Positions 53,051-62,624 of a DNA stretch of 64,000 nucleotides are shown here, piece after piece. The notes beneath the pieces were generated by a model. The model worked only from the letters and a program-made list of their open reading frames with translations, had not been told where the DNA came from and did not search any database. The stretch's first letter is position 1, and every line of letters starts with the position of its first letter. Position numbers and translations under genes: made by a program. Source of the DNA: Streptomyces hokutonensis (GTDB lineage Bacteria; Actinomycetota; Actinomycetes; Streptomycetales; Streptomycetaceae); assembly GCF_000376565.1 (NCBI RefSeq), contig NZ_BARG01000034.1, forward strand, positions 62,001-126,000, written 5' to 3'.

Positions 53051-54208
53051 TCAGCTCACGGTGACGGCCGGCTCCCCCGCCGCGACGCCGTCCTGCTCCA
53101 TCTGCTCGGCGATCTTCATCGCCTCCTCGATGAGGGTCTCCACGATCTTCGACTCGGGCACGGTCTTGACGACCTCGCCCTTGACGAAGATCTGCCCCTT
53201 GCCGTTGCCGGAGGCGACGCCGAGGTCCGCCTCCCGCGCCTCGCCGGGTCCGTTGACGACGCAGCCCATGACCGCGACGCGCAACGGGACCTCCATGCCT
53301 TCCAGGCCCGCCGTGACCTCGTCGGCGAGCTTGTAGACGTCCACCTGAGCGCGCCCGCAGGACGGGCACGACACGATCTCGAGACGGCGGGGCTTGAGGT
53401 TCAGCGACTCCAGGATCTGGAGGCCGACCTTCACCTCCTCCACCGGCGGCGCGGACAGCGACACCCGGATCGTGTCGCCGATGCCCTCGCTGAGCAGCGC
53501 CCCGAAGGCCACCGCCGACTTGATCGTGCCCTGGAAGGCCGGCCCTGCCTCGGTGACCCCGAGGTGCAGCGGATAGTCGCTCTGCGCGGCCAGCAGCCGG
53601 TAGGCGTTGACCATCACCACAGGGTCGTTGTGCTTGACGGAGATCTTGATGTCACTGAAGCCGTGCTCCTCGAAGAGCGACGCCTCCCACAGGGCCGACT
53701 CGACGAGCGCCTCGGGCGTCGCCTTTCCGTACTTCTGGAGCAACCGGCGGTCCAGGGAACCGGCGTTGACCCCGATGCGGATCGGCGTGCCGTGGTCCTT
53801 GGCGGCCCGCGCGATCTCCTTGACCTTGTCGTCGAACTGCTTGATGTTGCCGGGGTTCACGCGAACCGCCGCGCACCCGGCCTCAATTGCGGCGAACACG
53901 TACTTGGGCTGGAAGTGGATGTCCGCGATCACCGGGATCTGCGACTTGCGCGCGATGGTGGCCAGCGCGTCCGCGTCGTCCTGCGTGGGGCAGGCGACGC
54001 GGACGATCTGGCAGCCGGACGCGGTGAGTTCGGCGATCTGCTGGAGGGTGGCGCCGATGTCCGACGTACGGGTCGTGGTCATCGACTGGACCGACACGGG
54101 GGCCCCGCCCCCGACCGCCACCGGTCCGACCTGGATGCGTCGCGACACACGTCGCTCGGCGATCGGCCGGACCGGCATCTCGGGGACGCCCAGGGACACT
54201 GCGGTCAT
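53051..54208 (-). CDS. ispG: 4-hydroxy-3-methylbut-2-en-1-yl diphosphate synthase
   Basis: A 385-residue iron-sulphur enzyme of the MEP pathway that converts MEcPP to [25 protein letters not shown] opens the TIM barrel. The C-terminal half has [15 protein letters not shown] (two cluster cysteines) and [15 protein letters not shown] (third cysteine and the catalytic glutamate). The length is normal for the bacterial short form. It starts four bases after hpnH and precedes dxs. Together these two place MEP flux under the same transcription as hopanoid formation. Confidence 0.96.
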   Translation of the reverse strand: MTAVSLGVPEMPVRPIAERRVSRRIQVGPVAVGGGAPVSVQSMTTTRTSDIGATLQQIAELTASGCQIVRVACPTQDDADALATIARKSQIPVIADIHFQPKYVFAAIEAGCAAVRVNPGNIKQFDDKVKEIARAAKDHGTPIRIGVNAGSLDRRLLQKYGKATPEALVESALWEASLFEEHGFSDIKISVKHNDPVVMVNAYRLLAAQSDYPLHLGVTEAGPAFQGTIKSAVAFGALLSEGIGDTIRVSLSAPPVEEVKVGLQILESLNLKPRRLEIVSCPSCGRAQVDVYKLADEVTAGLEGMEVPLRVAVMGCVVNGPGEAREADLGVASGNGKGQIFVKGEVVKTVPESKIVETLIEEAMKIAEQMEQDGVAAGEPAVTVS

Positions 54209-54212
54209 GACG

Positions 54213-55235
54213 TCAGTCGCGGTTTCCGGCGACGGTCTCGCGCATGGCCCGCAGGGACTCCTTGAGGGAGCCCATGGTGGCGAGGACGGCGGTGGGCTCG
54301 TAGCCGCAGTGCGCCATGCAGTTGGCGCAGCGCGGGTCCTTGCCGCGGCCGTACTTGTCCCAGTCGGTCTCCTCGATCAGCTCCCGGTACGTGGGCACGT
54401 ACCCGTCGCTCATCAGGTAGCAGGGGCGCTGCCAGCCGAAGAGCGAGTAGTTCGGGATCGCCCAGGCCGTGCACGGGAAGTCGACCTTGCCCTCCAGGAA
54501 GTCCAGGAAGAGCGGGGAGTGATTGAGCCGCCACTTCCTGCGGTTGCCGCCCGCGAAGGCCTTCTTGAACAGCTCGTGGGTCTGCGCGACACCCAGGAAG
54601 TGCTCCTGGTCGGGCGCCTTCTCGTAGGCGTAGGCGGGCGAGATCATCATCTCGTCGACCTTGATGTCGTCGTTGAGGAAGTTCAGGACCTCGATGATGG
54701 TCTGCGGGGTGTCGGTGTTGAAGAAGGTGGAGTTGGTGGTGACCCGGAAGCCGCGCTTCTTGGCCTCCTTCATCGCCTCCACCGCCTCGTCGAACACACC
54801 CTCCTTCGCCACGGACTCGTCGTGCCGCTCGCGCAGCCCGTCGATGTGCACCGCGAACGCGAAGTACGGGGAGGGCTTGAACTTGTCCAGCTTCTTGCGC
54901 AGCAGCATGGCGTTGGTGCAGAGGAAGACGTACTTCTTCTTCGCCACCAACTGCCGCACGATCTCGTCGATCTGAGGGTGCATCAGGGGCTCGCCGCCCG
55001 CGATGGACACCATCGGCGCACCGGATTCGAGCACCGCCCCGACGGCCTGCGCCACCGGCATGCGCTGCTTGAGCACGCCCGCCGGGTGCTGGATCTTGCC
55101 GCAGCCCTCGCACTTCAGGTTGCACGCGAAGAGCGGTTCCAGCTCCACGATCAGGGGGAACTTGTCCCGCTTGCGGAGCTTCTGTTCAGCCAAGTATGTA
55201 GCGACCTTGATTGTCTGGCGCAGCGGCATGGCCAT
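54213..55235 (-). CDS. hpnH: Adenosyl-hopene transferase (HpnH, radical SAM)
   Basis: A 340-residue radical SAM enzyme that joins 5'-deoxyadenosine to hopene. The cluster motif [11 protein letters not shown] (CxxxCxxC, about residue 35) and [18 protein letters not shown] (GGEP SAM site) are followed by [16 protein letters not shown] and [20 protein letters not shown]. The C-terminal [16 protein letters not shown] holds extra conserved cysteines. ATG 55235 has GGAGG eight bases upstream; the frame extends further without homology. It starts five bases after hpnG. This is one of the best family matches in the window. Confidence 0.95.
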   Translation of the reverse strand: MAMPLRQTIKVATYLAEQKLRKRDKFPLIVELEPLFACNLKCEGCGKIQHPAGVLKQRMPVAQAVGAVLESGAPMVSIAGGEPLMHPQIDEIVRQLVAKKKYVFLCTNAMLLRKKLDKFKPSPYFAFAVHIDGLRERHDESVAKEGVFDEAVEAMKEAKKRGFRVTTNSTFFNTDTPQTIIEVLNFLNDDIKVDEMMISPAYAYEKAPDQEHFLGVAQTHELFKKAFAGGNRRKWRLNHSPLFLDFLEGKVDFPCTAWAIPNYSLFGWQRPCYLMSDGYVPTYRELIEETDWDKYGRGKDPRCANCMAHCGYEPTAVLATMGSLKESLRAMRETVAGNRD

Positions 55236-55240
55236 CTGGC

Positions 55241-55882
55241 TCACCTCCGAGGGAGCAGCAAAGAACGGTGCCATTCGAAAAAAGCGGGAAGAACGGAACG
55301 AAGAACGCGGAAAGCCGATATTCCACCGCGCACCGTGCCGATCCGGACGAGTTCATGTTCAGGAGCGTCCACGACCACCCGTACGGCCGCAACCGGGCGC
55401 GCGCCCGTGCGCACGGCGCTCAGCAGCGTGGCCGCCGACTCCATGTCGACCGCGATCGCGCCGGTCGCGAGCAGATCCGACCGTTCCTGACCGCGGACGA
55501 CATGATCGGAGCCGGTGAGGGGGCCAGTGTGGACGGTGCGTCCGGGCAGGGCCCGCACCAGTTCCTTGACGAGCAGTTCGGTGGCGACGCACGGAACGGT
55601 TCCGCGCGGATCCCGGGTCTCCTCGGCGACCACCAGGTCACCGGGGTGCATCCCGGGGGCGAGTCCGGCGCAGAAGCCCGTGGCCAGTACGGCGGCCTCG
55701 GACAGCGCCGGGTCGGCGAGGCGCCGGGTGACAGCCTTTTCGGCCGCCTCGGGCCCCATGCCCGTCCGCAGGACGGTGAGCTGCCCGCCGGCGCCGGAGC
55801 GGTCGCCGGTGCGCAGGGCGAGGTGCTCGATGCCGAGCGCGCAGGCGATCAGCAGCGGCGGTCCGGCGGGCCGGGTGCTCAT
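55241..55882 (-). CDS. hpnG: Nucleosidase/phosphorylase of hopanoid side-chain formation (HpnG)
   Basis: A 213-residue nucleoside phosphorylase-fold protein, LIACALGIEHLALRTGD to PAFFEWHRSLLLPRR. LRTGMGPEAAEKAVTRRL and VLATGFCAGLAPGMHPGDLV form the base/phosphate site, and AIAVDMESAATLLSAV provides the ribose-binding Met-Glu. In hopanoid pathways HpnG removes adenine from adenosylhopane. The gene overlaps the cyclase stop by one base (TGATG) and is followed by hpnH, the enzyme that makes its substrate. Confidence 0.9.
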   Translation of the reverse strand: MSTRPAGPPLLIACALGIEHLALRTGDRSGAGGQLTVLRTGMGPEAAEKAVTRRLADPALSEAAVLATGFCAGLAPGMHPGDLVVAEETRDPRGTVPCVATELLVKELVRALPGRTVHTGPLTGSDHVVRGQERSDLLATGAIAVDMESAATLLSAVRTGARPVAAVRVVVDAPEHELVRIGTVRGGISAFRVLRSVLPAFFEWHRSLLLPRR

Positions 55883-57897
55883 CAGCCCCCCTTGCTCTGG
55901 GAGACGGCCGGGGAGACGTTCTGGCTGAACGGTTCTCCGTGCACGAAGCGCCCGAGCGCGGTGAGCGGGAAGACCTGCCGGTAGAGGTGGTAGTTGATGG
56001 AGAAGTCCCACGGGAAGCCGGTCCCCGTGAAGTAGGGCTCGTCCCAGGAGCCGTCCTCCCGCTGGGTGGTCGCGAGCCATTCGATGCCGCGCTCGACGGC
56101 CTTGGAGTCGTGCTCCCCCGCCGCCAGCAGGGCCATCAGCGCCCAGGCCGTCTGCGAGGCGGTCGAGGCTCCCCGGCCGCTCCACTCCTTGGCGTACTTG
56201 TAGGAGCGCAGGTCCTCGCCCCAGCCGCCGTCGTCGTTCTGCACGGTCTCCAGCCAGGTGACCGCGCGCCGGATCGCCGGGTGCGAGCCGGGGATTCCGG
56301 CCGCGGCGAGGGCGGGCACCACGGACCCTGTGCCGTAGACGTAGTTGACACCCCAGCGCCCGAACCACGAGCCGTCCGGCTCCTGTTCGGCGAGCAGCCA
56401 CTCGATGCCGCGCCGGGTGCGCGGGTCGTGGGCGAGCCCTTCGACGGCGAGCATCTCGACGACGTGCGCGGTGACGTCCGCCGACGGCGGGTCGATGACC
56501 TCGCCGAAGTCGCAGAACGGCAGCCGGTTGGGGAAGGGGCTGGTGTTGTCGACGTCGAAGGCGCCCCAACCGCCGTTCTTGGACTGCATTCCGAGGTTCC
56601 AGCGGACTCCGCGTCCGACGGCCCGGTCGACACGTTCCGGGTCGTGATGTCTGACGCGGCGCAGCGCGAGCACGACCTCGGCGGTGTCGTCGATGTCGGG
56701 GTAGTTGTCGTTGTGGAACTCGAACGCCCAGCCGCCGGGCGGCAGTTGGGGCCGCTTGACCGCCCAGTCGCCGGGGCGGACGATCTCCTCCCCGAGCATC
56801 CAGTCGGCCGCCTTGACCAGTTGGGGGTGGTCGGCGGGCAGGCCCGCGTCGGCGAGTGCGATGGTCGCGAGGCAGGTGTCCCACACCGGGGACTGACAGG
56901 CCTCGATCATCCGGGCCCCGTCCTCGCGCCAGATCGCGAACCGGTCCAGTGACTCCAACCCCGCGCGCATCACGGGGTGTTCGAGGTCGTAGCCCAGCAG
57001 GTGCAGGGCGATCACCGAGTACACGGCCGGCGGCTGGATGCCGCCCCAGCAGCCGTCGTTCTCCTGGCGTTCGATGATCCAGCGCGCCGCCGTGTTCATC
57101 GCGGACTTGCGCAGCTTGCGCGGGGCGACCTTGCGGTAGAGGTGCAGCGCCTTGTCGAGCCGCTGGAAGGCGCCGTCCCAACTCGCCACCTTGGCGAGGG
57201 GCTTGACCGGGTTCGGGTTGTTCGCGTCGGTGTGCAGTTCGTCGAGCGGGAAGGGCGCCGGCCGTACCGGCCGCTTCGCGGAGACCACCGTCAGCGGCAC
57301 GATGGTCTGCCGGGCCCAGCAGCCGAAGTCGTAGATGTTGAGGGGGACCCAGGTGGGGAAGTAGATGAGTTCCGGCGGGAGTTCGGGCAGGTCGTCCCAC
57401 TTCCACCAGCCGAAGAGGGCGAGCCAGATCCGGGTGAAGACGCGGGCCGAGGCGATGCCACCGCGCTCGCGGACCCACGCGGAGGCCTTCGCCATGTGCG
57501 GGGCGTCCGGCGCGTCACCGGCCAGCCGGAGGGCGACGTACGCCTCGATGGTGGTGGAGAGTTCGCCCGGGCCGCCGTAGAAGCTGGCCCAGGTGCCGTC
57601 CTCGCGCTGCTCGCCGCGGATGAAGAGTGCGGCGGCCCGGGTCGTCGACTCGTCGCGGATGCCCAGGAACTGACGGAGCAACAGATCCTCGGCGTCCATC
57701 GTGACGTTCGTGTCGAGGTCGCCCTTCCACCAGCCCTGCGCGTCCTGGAGGGAGAGCAGGAAGTCGGTGGCGCGTTGCACGGCGAGTGCGGCGGCGTCGT
57801 GCACCCCGGCCGCCACGGGGGTGTTGATGTCGGTTTCGCTGGCCGCGGCAACACGGGGCCGCATCGCCCCGGTGCTTCCGTCGGTCGTCGCTGTCAT
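55882..57897 (-). CDS. shc: Squalene-hopene cyclase
   Basis: A 671-residue class II terpene cyclase. QW repeats are seen, for example QDAQGWWKGDL, QREDGTWASFYGG, QENDGCWGG, QSKNGGWGAFD, QNDDGGWGEDL and QREDGSWDEP. The protonating DXDD motif is DIDDTAEVV at about 395, and RQTIVPLTVVSAKRPVR is typical. It converts squalene to hopene/hopanol at the membrane surface. The length matches the family. It is followed by hpnG and preceded, after a 112-base gap, by the prenyl diphosphate synthase gene. The N-terminal 30 residues are variable and their start is the first ATG. Confidence 0.97.
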   Translation of the reverse strand: MTATTDGSTGAMRPRVAAASETDINTPVAAGVHDAAALAVQRATDFLLSLQDAQGWWKGDLDTNVTMDAEDLLLRQFLGIRDESTTRAAALFIRGEQREDGTWASFYGGPGELSTTIEAYVALRLAGDAPDAPHMAKASAWVRERGGIASARVFTRIWLALFGWWKWDDLPELPPELIYFPTWVPLNIYDFGCWARQTIVPLTVVSAKRPVRPAPFPLDELHTDANNPNPVKPLAKVASWDGAFQRLDKALHLYRKVAPRKLRKSAMNTAARWIIERQENDGCWGGIQPPAVYSVIALHLLGYDLEHPVMRAGLESLDRFAIWREDGARMIEACQSPVWDTCLATIALADAGLPADHPQLVKAADWMLGEEIVRPGDWAVKRPQLPPGGWAFEFHNDNYPDIDDTAEVVLALRRVRHHDPERVDRAVGRGVRWNLGMQSKNGGWGAFDVDNTSPFPNRLPFCDFGEVIDPPSADVTAHVVEMLAVEGLAHDPRTRRGIEWLLAEQEPDGSWFGRWGVNYVYGTGSVVPALAAAGIPGSHPAIRRAVTWLETVQNDDGGWGEDLRSYKYAKEWSGRGASTASQTAWALMALLAAGEHDSKAVERGIEWLATTQREDGSWDEPYFTGTGFPWDFSINYHLYRQVFPLTALGRFVHGEPFSQNVSPAVSQSKGG

Positions 57898-58009
57898 GGC
57901 TTCCCCTTCGTGCAGTGGCATGTCTCTGCTGTGGGTCCGCCGTCGGCCGGTACTCGTGCGTTCGCAGCACCGGCCGGCGACTACGCGAGGGCTATTCGAC
58001 CGATAGTGA

Positions 58010-59143
58010 TCATCTCTTTCGTACGACGACGAAGTCGGCGAGCGCCGTGAACTGCGTCCGAACCCGGTCGGGCATGTCGATGGCGTCCAGGACCTCGATG
58101 GCGATGGTGTGCTGACGGCGTGCCTCTTCGGCGGTCCACTCGCGGCCGCCGGCCTCCTCGATGAGCGCGGCGCGGGCCGCGAACTCCTCCTCGGAGAAGT
58201 TCTCGAAGTCGCTGCTCTTGGCGTCGGCGGCGAGGATCTCGCCGAGCCGCTCGGAGGCGGGTCCGCCCGCCGCGAGCGCCGCCACCACGGGCAGGGACTT
58301 CTTGCGCTGGCGCAGATCGCTCCAGGTCTGCTTCCCGGTGGCCTCCGGGTCGCCCCAGATGCCGAGGAGGTCGTCGACGGCCTGGAAGGCCAGGCCGAGG
58401 TGGTGGCCGTACTTCTCCAGCACGTCGGCGGTGCGGTCGTCCGCACCGCCGAGCACGGCCCCGATGGAGGAGGCGCAGGCGAGCAGGGCGCCGGTCTTGT
58501 TGCCCTCCATCTCCAGGCACTCCTCGACGCTGACGCGGTCGCGGTGCTCGTAGGAGATGTCCTGCGCCTGGCCGTCGATGAGGGCGCGGGTCGCGGTGGT
58601 GAGGCGGCGGGTGGCGCGGCCGGCCTCGACGGTGCCGAGCTCCAGCAGGACCTCGTTGGCGAGCGCGAACAGGGCGTCGCCCACCAGGATGGCCTGCGCG
58701 GGGCCGTGCACCTTCCACACGGTGTCGCGGTGCCGGCGCTGCTCGTCACCGTCCATCAGGTCGTCGTGCAGCAGCGAGAAGTTGTGGACCAGCTCGACGG
58801 CGACGGCCCCCGGGATGCCGACCTCGGGCGCGGCACCGGTGACCTCGGCGGAGAGCACGGCGAGCGCGGGGCGCACGGCCTTGCCGCCGTCGCCCGCGGC
58901 CGGGTTGCCCTCGGCGTCGATCCAGCCGAAGTGGTAGGCGGAGACGGTGTCCATGGGCGGTGCCAGACGGTCCACGGCTGCGCGCAGCACCGGTGTGGCA
59001 AGGGTCCGGCCGCGCTCCAGGAGCGCGGACACGTCCACCGCGGTCCTCGCAGCGGCCGTCTCGGCCGGGGGCACAGTGGGCACAGTCTCTCCTCTTGTCG
59101 CGGTACCGGGGGTGCGGGGGCCTGCCGCGTGCTCGTCGAGCAT
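58010..59143 (-). CDS. Polyprenyl (farnesyl/geranylgeranyl) diphosphate synthase
   Basis: A 377-residue all-alpha prenyltransferase. The first aspartate-rich motif is LLHDDLMDGDEQRRH (DDxxD, near residue 130) and the second is QAVDDLLGIWGDPEATGK (near 265). GGKAVRPALAVLSAEVTG supplies the substrate lysine and arginines. It extends allylic diphosphates with IPP. In this operon its expected product is farnesyl diphosphate for squalene formation, though chain length cannot be read safely. ATG 59143 overlaps the hpnE stop by one base (TGATG). The first ~45 residues are a variable extension. Confidence 0.9.
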   Translation of the reverse strand: MLDEHAAGPRTPGTATRGETVPTVPPAETAAARTAVDVSALLERGRTLATPVLRAAVDRLAPPMDTVSAYHFGWIDAEGNPAAGDGGKAVRPALAVLSAEVTGAAPEVGIPGAVAVELVHNFSLLHDDLMDGDEQRRHRDTVWKVHGPAQAILVGDALFALANEVLLELGTVEAGRATRRLTTATRALIDGQAQDISYEHRDRVSVEECLEMEGNKTGALLACASSIGAVLGGADDRTADVLEKYGHHLGLAFQAVDDLLGIWGDPEATGKQTWSDLRQRKKSLPVVAALAAGGPASERLGEILAADAKSSDFENFSEEEFAARAALIEEAGGREWTAEEARRQHTIAIEVLDAIDMPDRVRTQFTALADFVVVRKR

Positions 59144-60576
59144 CACGCCGCCTCCTCGAACTCGAAGAGCCGATGGGGGCGGGGCCGGCCCAGGGCAGCG
59201 AGCGCGGCATCGGCCGCGCTCACCCCACTGCGGACCGCACTTTCCATGGTCGCGGGCCACCCTGTGGCGGTCCACGCTCCGGCCAGGTACAGGCCGGGGG
59301 CCTTGGTGCGGGCGCCGGGCCGCAGCCGTCCGACGCCGGGGGCGGGAGCGAACGTCGCCGTGCGCTCCCTGGTCACGAAGAAGTCCCTCACCTCGGCGCC
59401 GCGCGCACCGGGCAGCAGCCGCTCCAGCTCGGGAAGGTAGCGCTCGCGCAGTTCGGCGACGGTCTCGTCGATCTCGTCGTGCGCGGCGGACTGGGACAGC
59501 GCCAGGTACTGGCCGTCCTTCAGCCCGGACGCCTCCGTCCGGTCGAACACCCACTGCACGGGGCTGCCCAGCGCGGCGAAGAAGGGCCGGGCGAGCACCT
59601 TGCGGTCGTAGACGACATGGACGTTGAGGATCGGAGCGGTGTCGATGGCGAGCAGCTGCTCAGGGGCGTCGAGGGCCCCTGCGGGCAGCAGATCGTGGGC
59701 CTCGCGCTGGGGTACGGCGAGGACGACGGCGTCGGCCTCGATGCTCTCGCCGGGAACCTGGACGGTCCAACGCCCGTTCTCCTCAGTGGAGACGGAGGTG
59801 ACGCGTGTACGGACTTCGGTGCGCACGCCCGCGGAGTCGAGCGCCTTGCGGGCCAGCCGGTCGTGCAGTTCGCCCAGCGGCACATGGGCCCAGCCGATGT
59901 CGGCCGCGCCCGGGTCGGAGAGCAGACCGGTCTTGAACACCATCGCGGCCAGTGCCAGCGAGGAATCGCCGGCCACCGCGTTGAGGGTGGCGACCCCCAC
60001 CAGGTCCCACAGTGCCTCGACGGCACGCGCCGACTGACCGTGCGCGGCCAGCCAGCTGCCGAAGTCCTGCGTGTCCAGGGCCGGATCGTTGAGGTCGAGC
60101 CCCTTGAGCGCGAGAGCGGCACGGCCCACTTTGACGCGCTCGGCGAGCGAGAGATGCGGGTAGGTCGCGAGGCTGCGCCCAAGATGCAGCGGCACGGGCA
60201 GCGCGTCGCGCCGCAGTCTGCCGAGCCGGCGTCCCTCGGGGCGGTTCGCGTCGAGTACGGGCACGTCGAGACGATCCTGCAGCGGAGACAGCGCCGAGCC
60301 CTCGATGCGGTCGAGGAACCAGCGGTAGGCGGTGCAGCAACGCAGGTACACGTGCTGTCCGTTGTCGACGGTGAGGTCGCCGCGCTGGAAGGAGAAGGCG
60401 AGCCCGCCCAGGCGCGGCCGGCCCTCGAGCAACGTCACGCGGACTCCGGCGTCGGCGAGCGCGAGCGCGGTGGTCACGCCGGCCAGCCCGCCGCCGACCA
60501 CGACGGCATGGCGCCCGGCCCCGCCCGTCGATGGATCCGAGGGCAGCCCGTCGCCGCCCTGCGTCCCGTCGCTCAT
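59143..60576 (-). CDS. hpnE: Hydroxysqualene dehydroxylase (HpnE)
   Basis: A 477-residue flavoprotein that reduces hydroxysqualene to squalene. The FAD motif VVVGGGLAGVTTALALADAG is at about 25-45, followed by LEGRPRLGGLAFSFQRGD. DNGQHVYLRCCTAYRWFLDR and FDRTEASGLKDGQYLAL are typical of the HpnE/phytoene-desaturase-like family, and GLYLAGAWTATGWPATMESA closes the flavin site. The start ATG 60576 follows a GGGGGGAG site. A 136-base gap separates it from hpnD upstream, with an inverted repeat in the gap. HpnC, HpnD and HpnE together replace a single squalene synthase. Confidence 0.92.
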   Translation of the reverse strand: MSDGTQGGDGLPSDPSTGGAGRHAVVVGGGLAGVTTALALADAGVRVTLLEGRPRLGGLAFSFQRGDLTVDNGQHVYLRCCTAYRWFLDRIEGSALSPLQDRLDVPVLDANRPEGRRLGRLRRDALPVPLHLGRSLATYPHLSLAERVKVGRAALALKGLDLNDPALDTQDFGSWLAAHGQSARAVEALWDLVGVATLNAVAGDSSLALAAMVFKTGLLSDPGAADIGWAHVPLGELHDRLARKALDSAGVRTEVRTRVTSVSTEENGRWTVQVPGESIEADAVVLAVPQREAHDLLPAGALDAPEQLLAIDTAPILNVHVVYDRKVLARPFFAALGSPVQWVFDRTEASGLKDGQYLALSQSAAHDEIDETVAELRERYLPELERLLPGARGAEVRDFFVTRERTATFAPAPGVGRLRPGARTKAPGLYLAGAWTATGWPATMESAVRSGVSAADAALAALGRPRPHRLFEFEEAA

Positions 60577-60712
60577 CGTGCACTCCCCCCTGTGCGCCCA
60601 CCGTGGTGCGCGAACCCTCCATGGCAGGTCGTCGCAGTCAGGGACGCCGTCGCGCACCGGAGGGTTGCGTGCCGCATTTCTCCGGTGACATCACCTTGGC
60701 CCACTTTGTCCA

Positions 60713-61663
60713 TCAGGTGCGCCTCCTGAGGGTCCTGCGCGTGACGTGGCGGGTGTCCAGTCCGGACAGGCCGCGCACGGCGACGTAGGCCTTCTCACGG
60801 CCGGGCAGCGAGACGCGGCCGCGCAGCACGGCCTCCGGCTCGCGCTCGATGCGGTCCAGGAGGCGGCGGTAGATGCCGGCCATGGCGGCGACACAGGCGC
60901 CGCTGCGGCGGTCGAGCATGGGGAGCAGCCGGTAGCCCTCGGCGAAAAGAGTGCGGGCCCGGCGCACCTCGAAGTGCACGAGACCCGCGAAGTCGGAGCC
61001 CTCCGGCGGAGTCGGCCCGTCGAACCCGGCCGAGCACCCGAATTTCGCGAGGTCGTCGGCGGGCAGATAGGTACGGCCGCCCTCGGCGTCCTCGCGGACG
61101 TCTCTCAGGATGTTGGTGAGCTGGAGCGCGAGCCCCAGCGTGTCGGCGTACTCCGAGGCGCGTTCGGAGCCGCGCGCCCCCGCCTCCGTGCCGAACACGC
61201 CGAGCGAGAGCCGCCCGATGGCGCCTGCGACACACCGGCAGTAGACCTTCAGATCGTCCCAGGTCTCGTAGGTCTCGCCCTGGACGTCCATCAGGACGCC
61301 GTCGATCAGCTCGTCCAGACCGCCGAGCGGGATCGGGAAGGCCTCGGCCGCGTGCGCGAGGGCGACCGCGACCGGGTCGGTGTCGTCCTCCTCCACCTTG
61401 CCTTCGCGGACCCGGGTCAGCAGCGCCCGGGTGTCCTCCAGCCGCGCCGACTTCACCTCGGTCGCCAGCGTGCCGTCGCCGATGTCGTCGACACGCCGTG
61501 AGAACGCGTACAGCGCCGACATGGCGCGCCGCTTCGGCGTGGGCAACAGTCTGATGCCGTACGCGAAATTGCGCGCCTGTTGTCCGGTGACGGCCTCGCA
61601 GTAGCTGTAGGCGGCGAGTACCGGCGCGGACATGTGCGGTGCAGACTCCACGGTCCGGATCAC
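60713..61663 (-). CDS. hpnD: Presqualene diphosphate synthase (HpnD)
   Basis: A 316-residue squalene/phytoene-synthase-fold enzyme. RRVDDIGDG (first Asp-rich site near residue 56), DVQGETYETWDDLKVYCRCV, AGAIGRLSLGVFG and QLTNILRDVREDAEGGRTYL (second Asp-rich site near 180) are the expected motifs. It would condense two farnesyl diphosphates to presqualene diphosphate. The GTG start overlaps the hpnC stop in GTGA with AGGAG upstream, so the two are translated together. It ends 136 bases before hpnE. Confidence 0.93.
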   Translation of the reverse strand: MIRTVESAPHMSAPVLAAYSYCEAVTGQQARNFAYGIRLLPTPKRRAMSALYAFSRRVDDIGDGTLATEVKSARLEDTRALLTRVREGKVEEDDTDPVAVALAHAAEAFPIPLGGLDELIDGVLMDVQGETYETWDDLKVYCRCVAGAIGRLSLGVFGTEAGARGSERASEYADTLGLALQLTNILRDVREDAEGGRTYLPADDLAKFGCSAGFDGPTPPEGSDFAGLVHFEVRRARTLFAEGYRLLPMLDRRSGACVAAMAGIYRRLLDRIEREPEAVLRGRVSLPGREKAYVAVRGLSGLDTRHVTRRTLRRRT

Positions 61664-62562
61664 CCCTCTCCTCGCAGAGTCACGCCCACCTCACGCAGCA
61701 ACTGGATCTTGCCGGGTTTGGGCGGGCCGGGAAGTACGTCGTATTCGGCGGCGACGATCGCTCTGATCGCCGCCCGTCCCCCCGCCACGAACCCCGCGAG
61801 CAGCAGCTTCAGTCTGCCGTGGACGCTACCCACCAGGGGGGCGCCTTCATTCAGGAGATCGCGGGCGCGTTCTGCTTCGTATGCAACCAGTGCGCGCACC
61901 GATGCGCCCGCGGAGGGCGTGGCGAGATCCGCTTCCTGGACGTGAAAGCGCTTCATGTCCTGGGCGGGCAGGTAGATGCGGTCGCGGCCGAGGTCCTCGG
62001 TCACGTCCTGAAGGTGTTCGACGATCTGCAGTGCGGTGCAGACCGCGTCGGAGAGCCGGATCCGCTCGGGGGTCTCGGTGCCGGTGACGCCGAGCACGAG
62101 GCGGCCGACCGGGTTTGCGGAGAGTTCACAGTAGGCAAGGAGATCGTCGTAGGTCTCGTAACGCGTGACGACCTGGTCCTGGCGGTTCGCGGCGATCAGG
62201 CCGAGGAAGGGCTCCGGGGTGAGCGCGCACCGGCGGACGGTCGGCTGGAGGCGGCGCAGCAGGGGATGGCTCGGGGTGCCGTCGAAGACCCGGCGCAGAT
62301 CGGCCTCGAAGGCGTCCAGGAGGACCACGCGGTCCTCCGCGTCCTCGGGCGACACGCCGAGCAGTCGTGCGTCGGCGCCGCCGGGGGCGAGGTCGCCGTC
62401 GCCGATGTCGTCGACGAGGCGGGCGAATCCGTAGACCGCCATGAGGTCGGTGCGCCAGGCCCTGGGCAGGAAGAAAGGTGCCACGGGGAAGTTCTCGCCC
62501 GCGGCCTTGTCGAGTGTGCCGCGCTCCGGATCACCGGTGGCGGCGGTGCCGCTTCCCGTCAC
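61660..62562 (-). CDS. hpnC: Hydroxysqualene synthase (HpnC)
   Basis: A 300-residue squalene/phytoene-synthase-fold enzyme, paralogous to HpnD. RLVDDIGDGDLAPGG is the first Asp-rich site (near residue 50), YDDLLAYCELSANPVGRLVL follows, and VEHLQDVTEDLGRDRIYLPA the second site. It would convert presqualene diphosphate to hydroxysqualene. The start is GTG (VTGSGTAATGDPERGT). A 21-codon reading frame just upstream (62624-62559) ends in a GTGA overlap with this start. As the first enzyme gene it should sit behind the operon promoter, somewhere in 62625-62877. Confidence 0.92.
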   Translation of the reverse strand: MTGSGTAATGDPERGTLDKAAGENFPVAPFFLPRAWRTDLMAVYGFARLVDDIGDGDLAPGGADARLLGVSPEDAEDRVVLLDAFEADLRRVFDGTPSHPLLRRLQPTVRRCALTPEPFLGLIAANRQDQVVTRYETYDDLLAYCELSANPVGRLVLGVTGTETPERIRLSDAVCTALQIVEHLQDVTEDLGRDRIYLPAQDMKRFHVQEADLATPSAGASVRALVAYEAERARDLLNEGAPLVGSVHGRLKLLLAGFVAGGRAAIRAIVAAEYDVLPGPPKPGKIQLLREVGVTLRGEG

Positions 62563-62624
62563 CGCTCGCTGCCAGGGGCGGGGACGGCACGTGCTTCGGT
62601 GAGCTGGGGAGTTTCCGTAGCCAT
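62559..62624 (-). CDS. Possible 21-residue leader peptide coupled to hpnC
   Basis: ATG 62624 opens MATETPQLTEARAVPAPGSE followed by R and a stop overlapping the hpnC GTG in GTGA. GGAG lies 11 bases before the ATG. No family is known. It may be a leader that couples translation to hpnC, or merely the displaced original start of HpnC. Codon bias is coding-like, but the frame is too short to be sure. Confidence 0.35.
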   Translation of the reverse strand: MATETPQLTEARAVPAPGSER

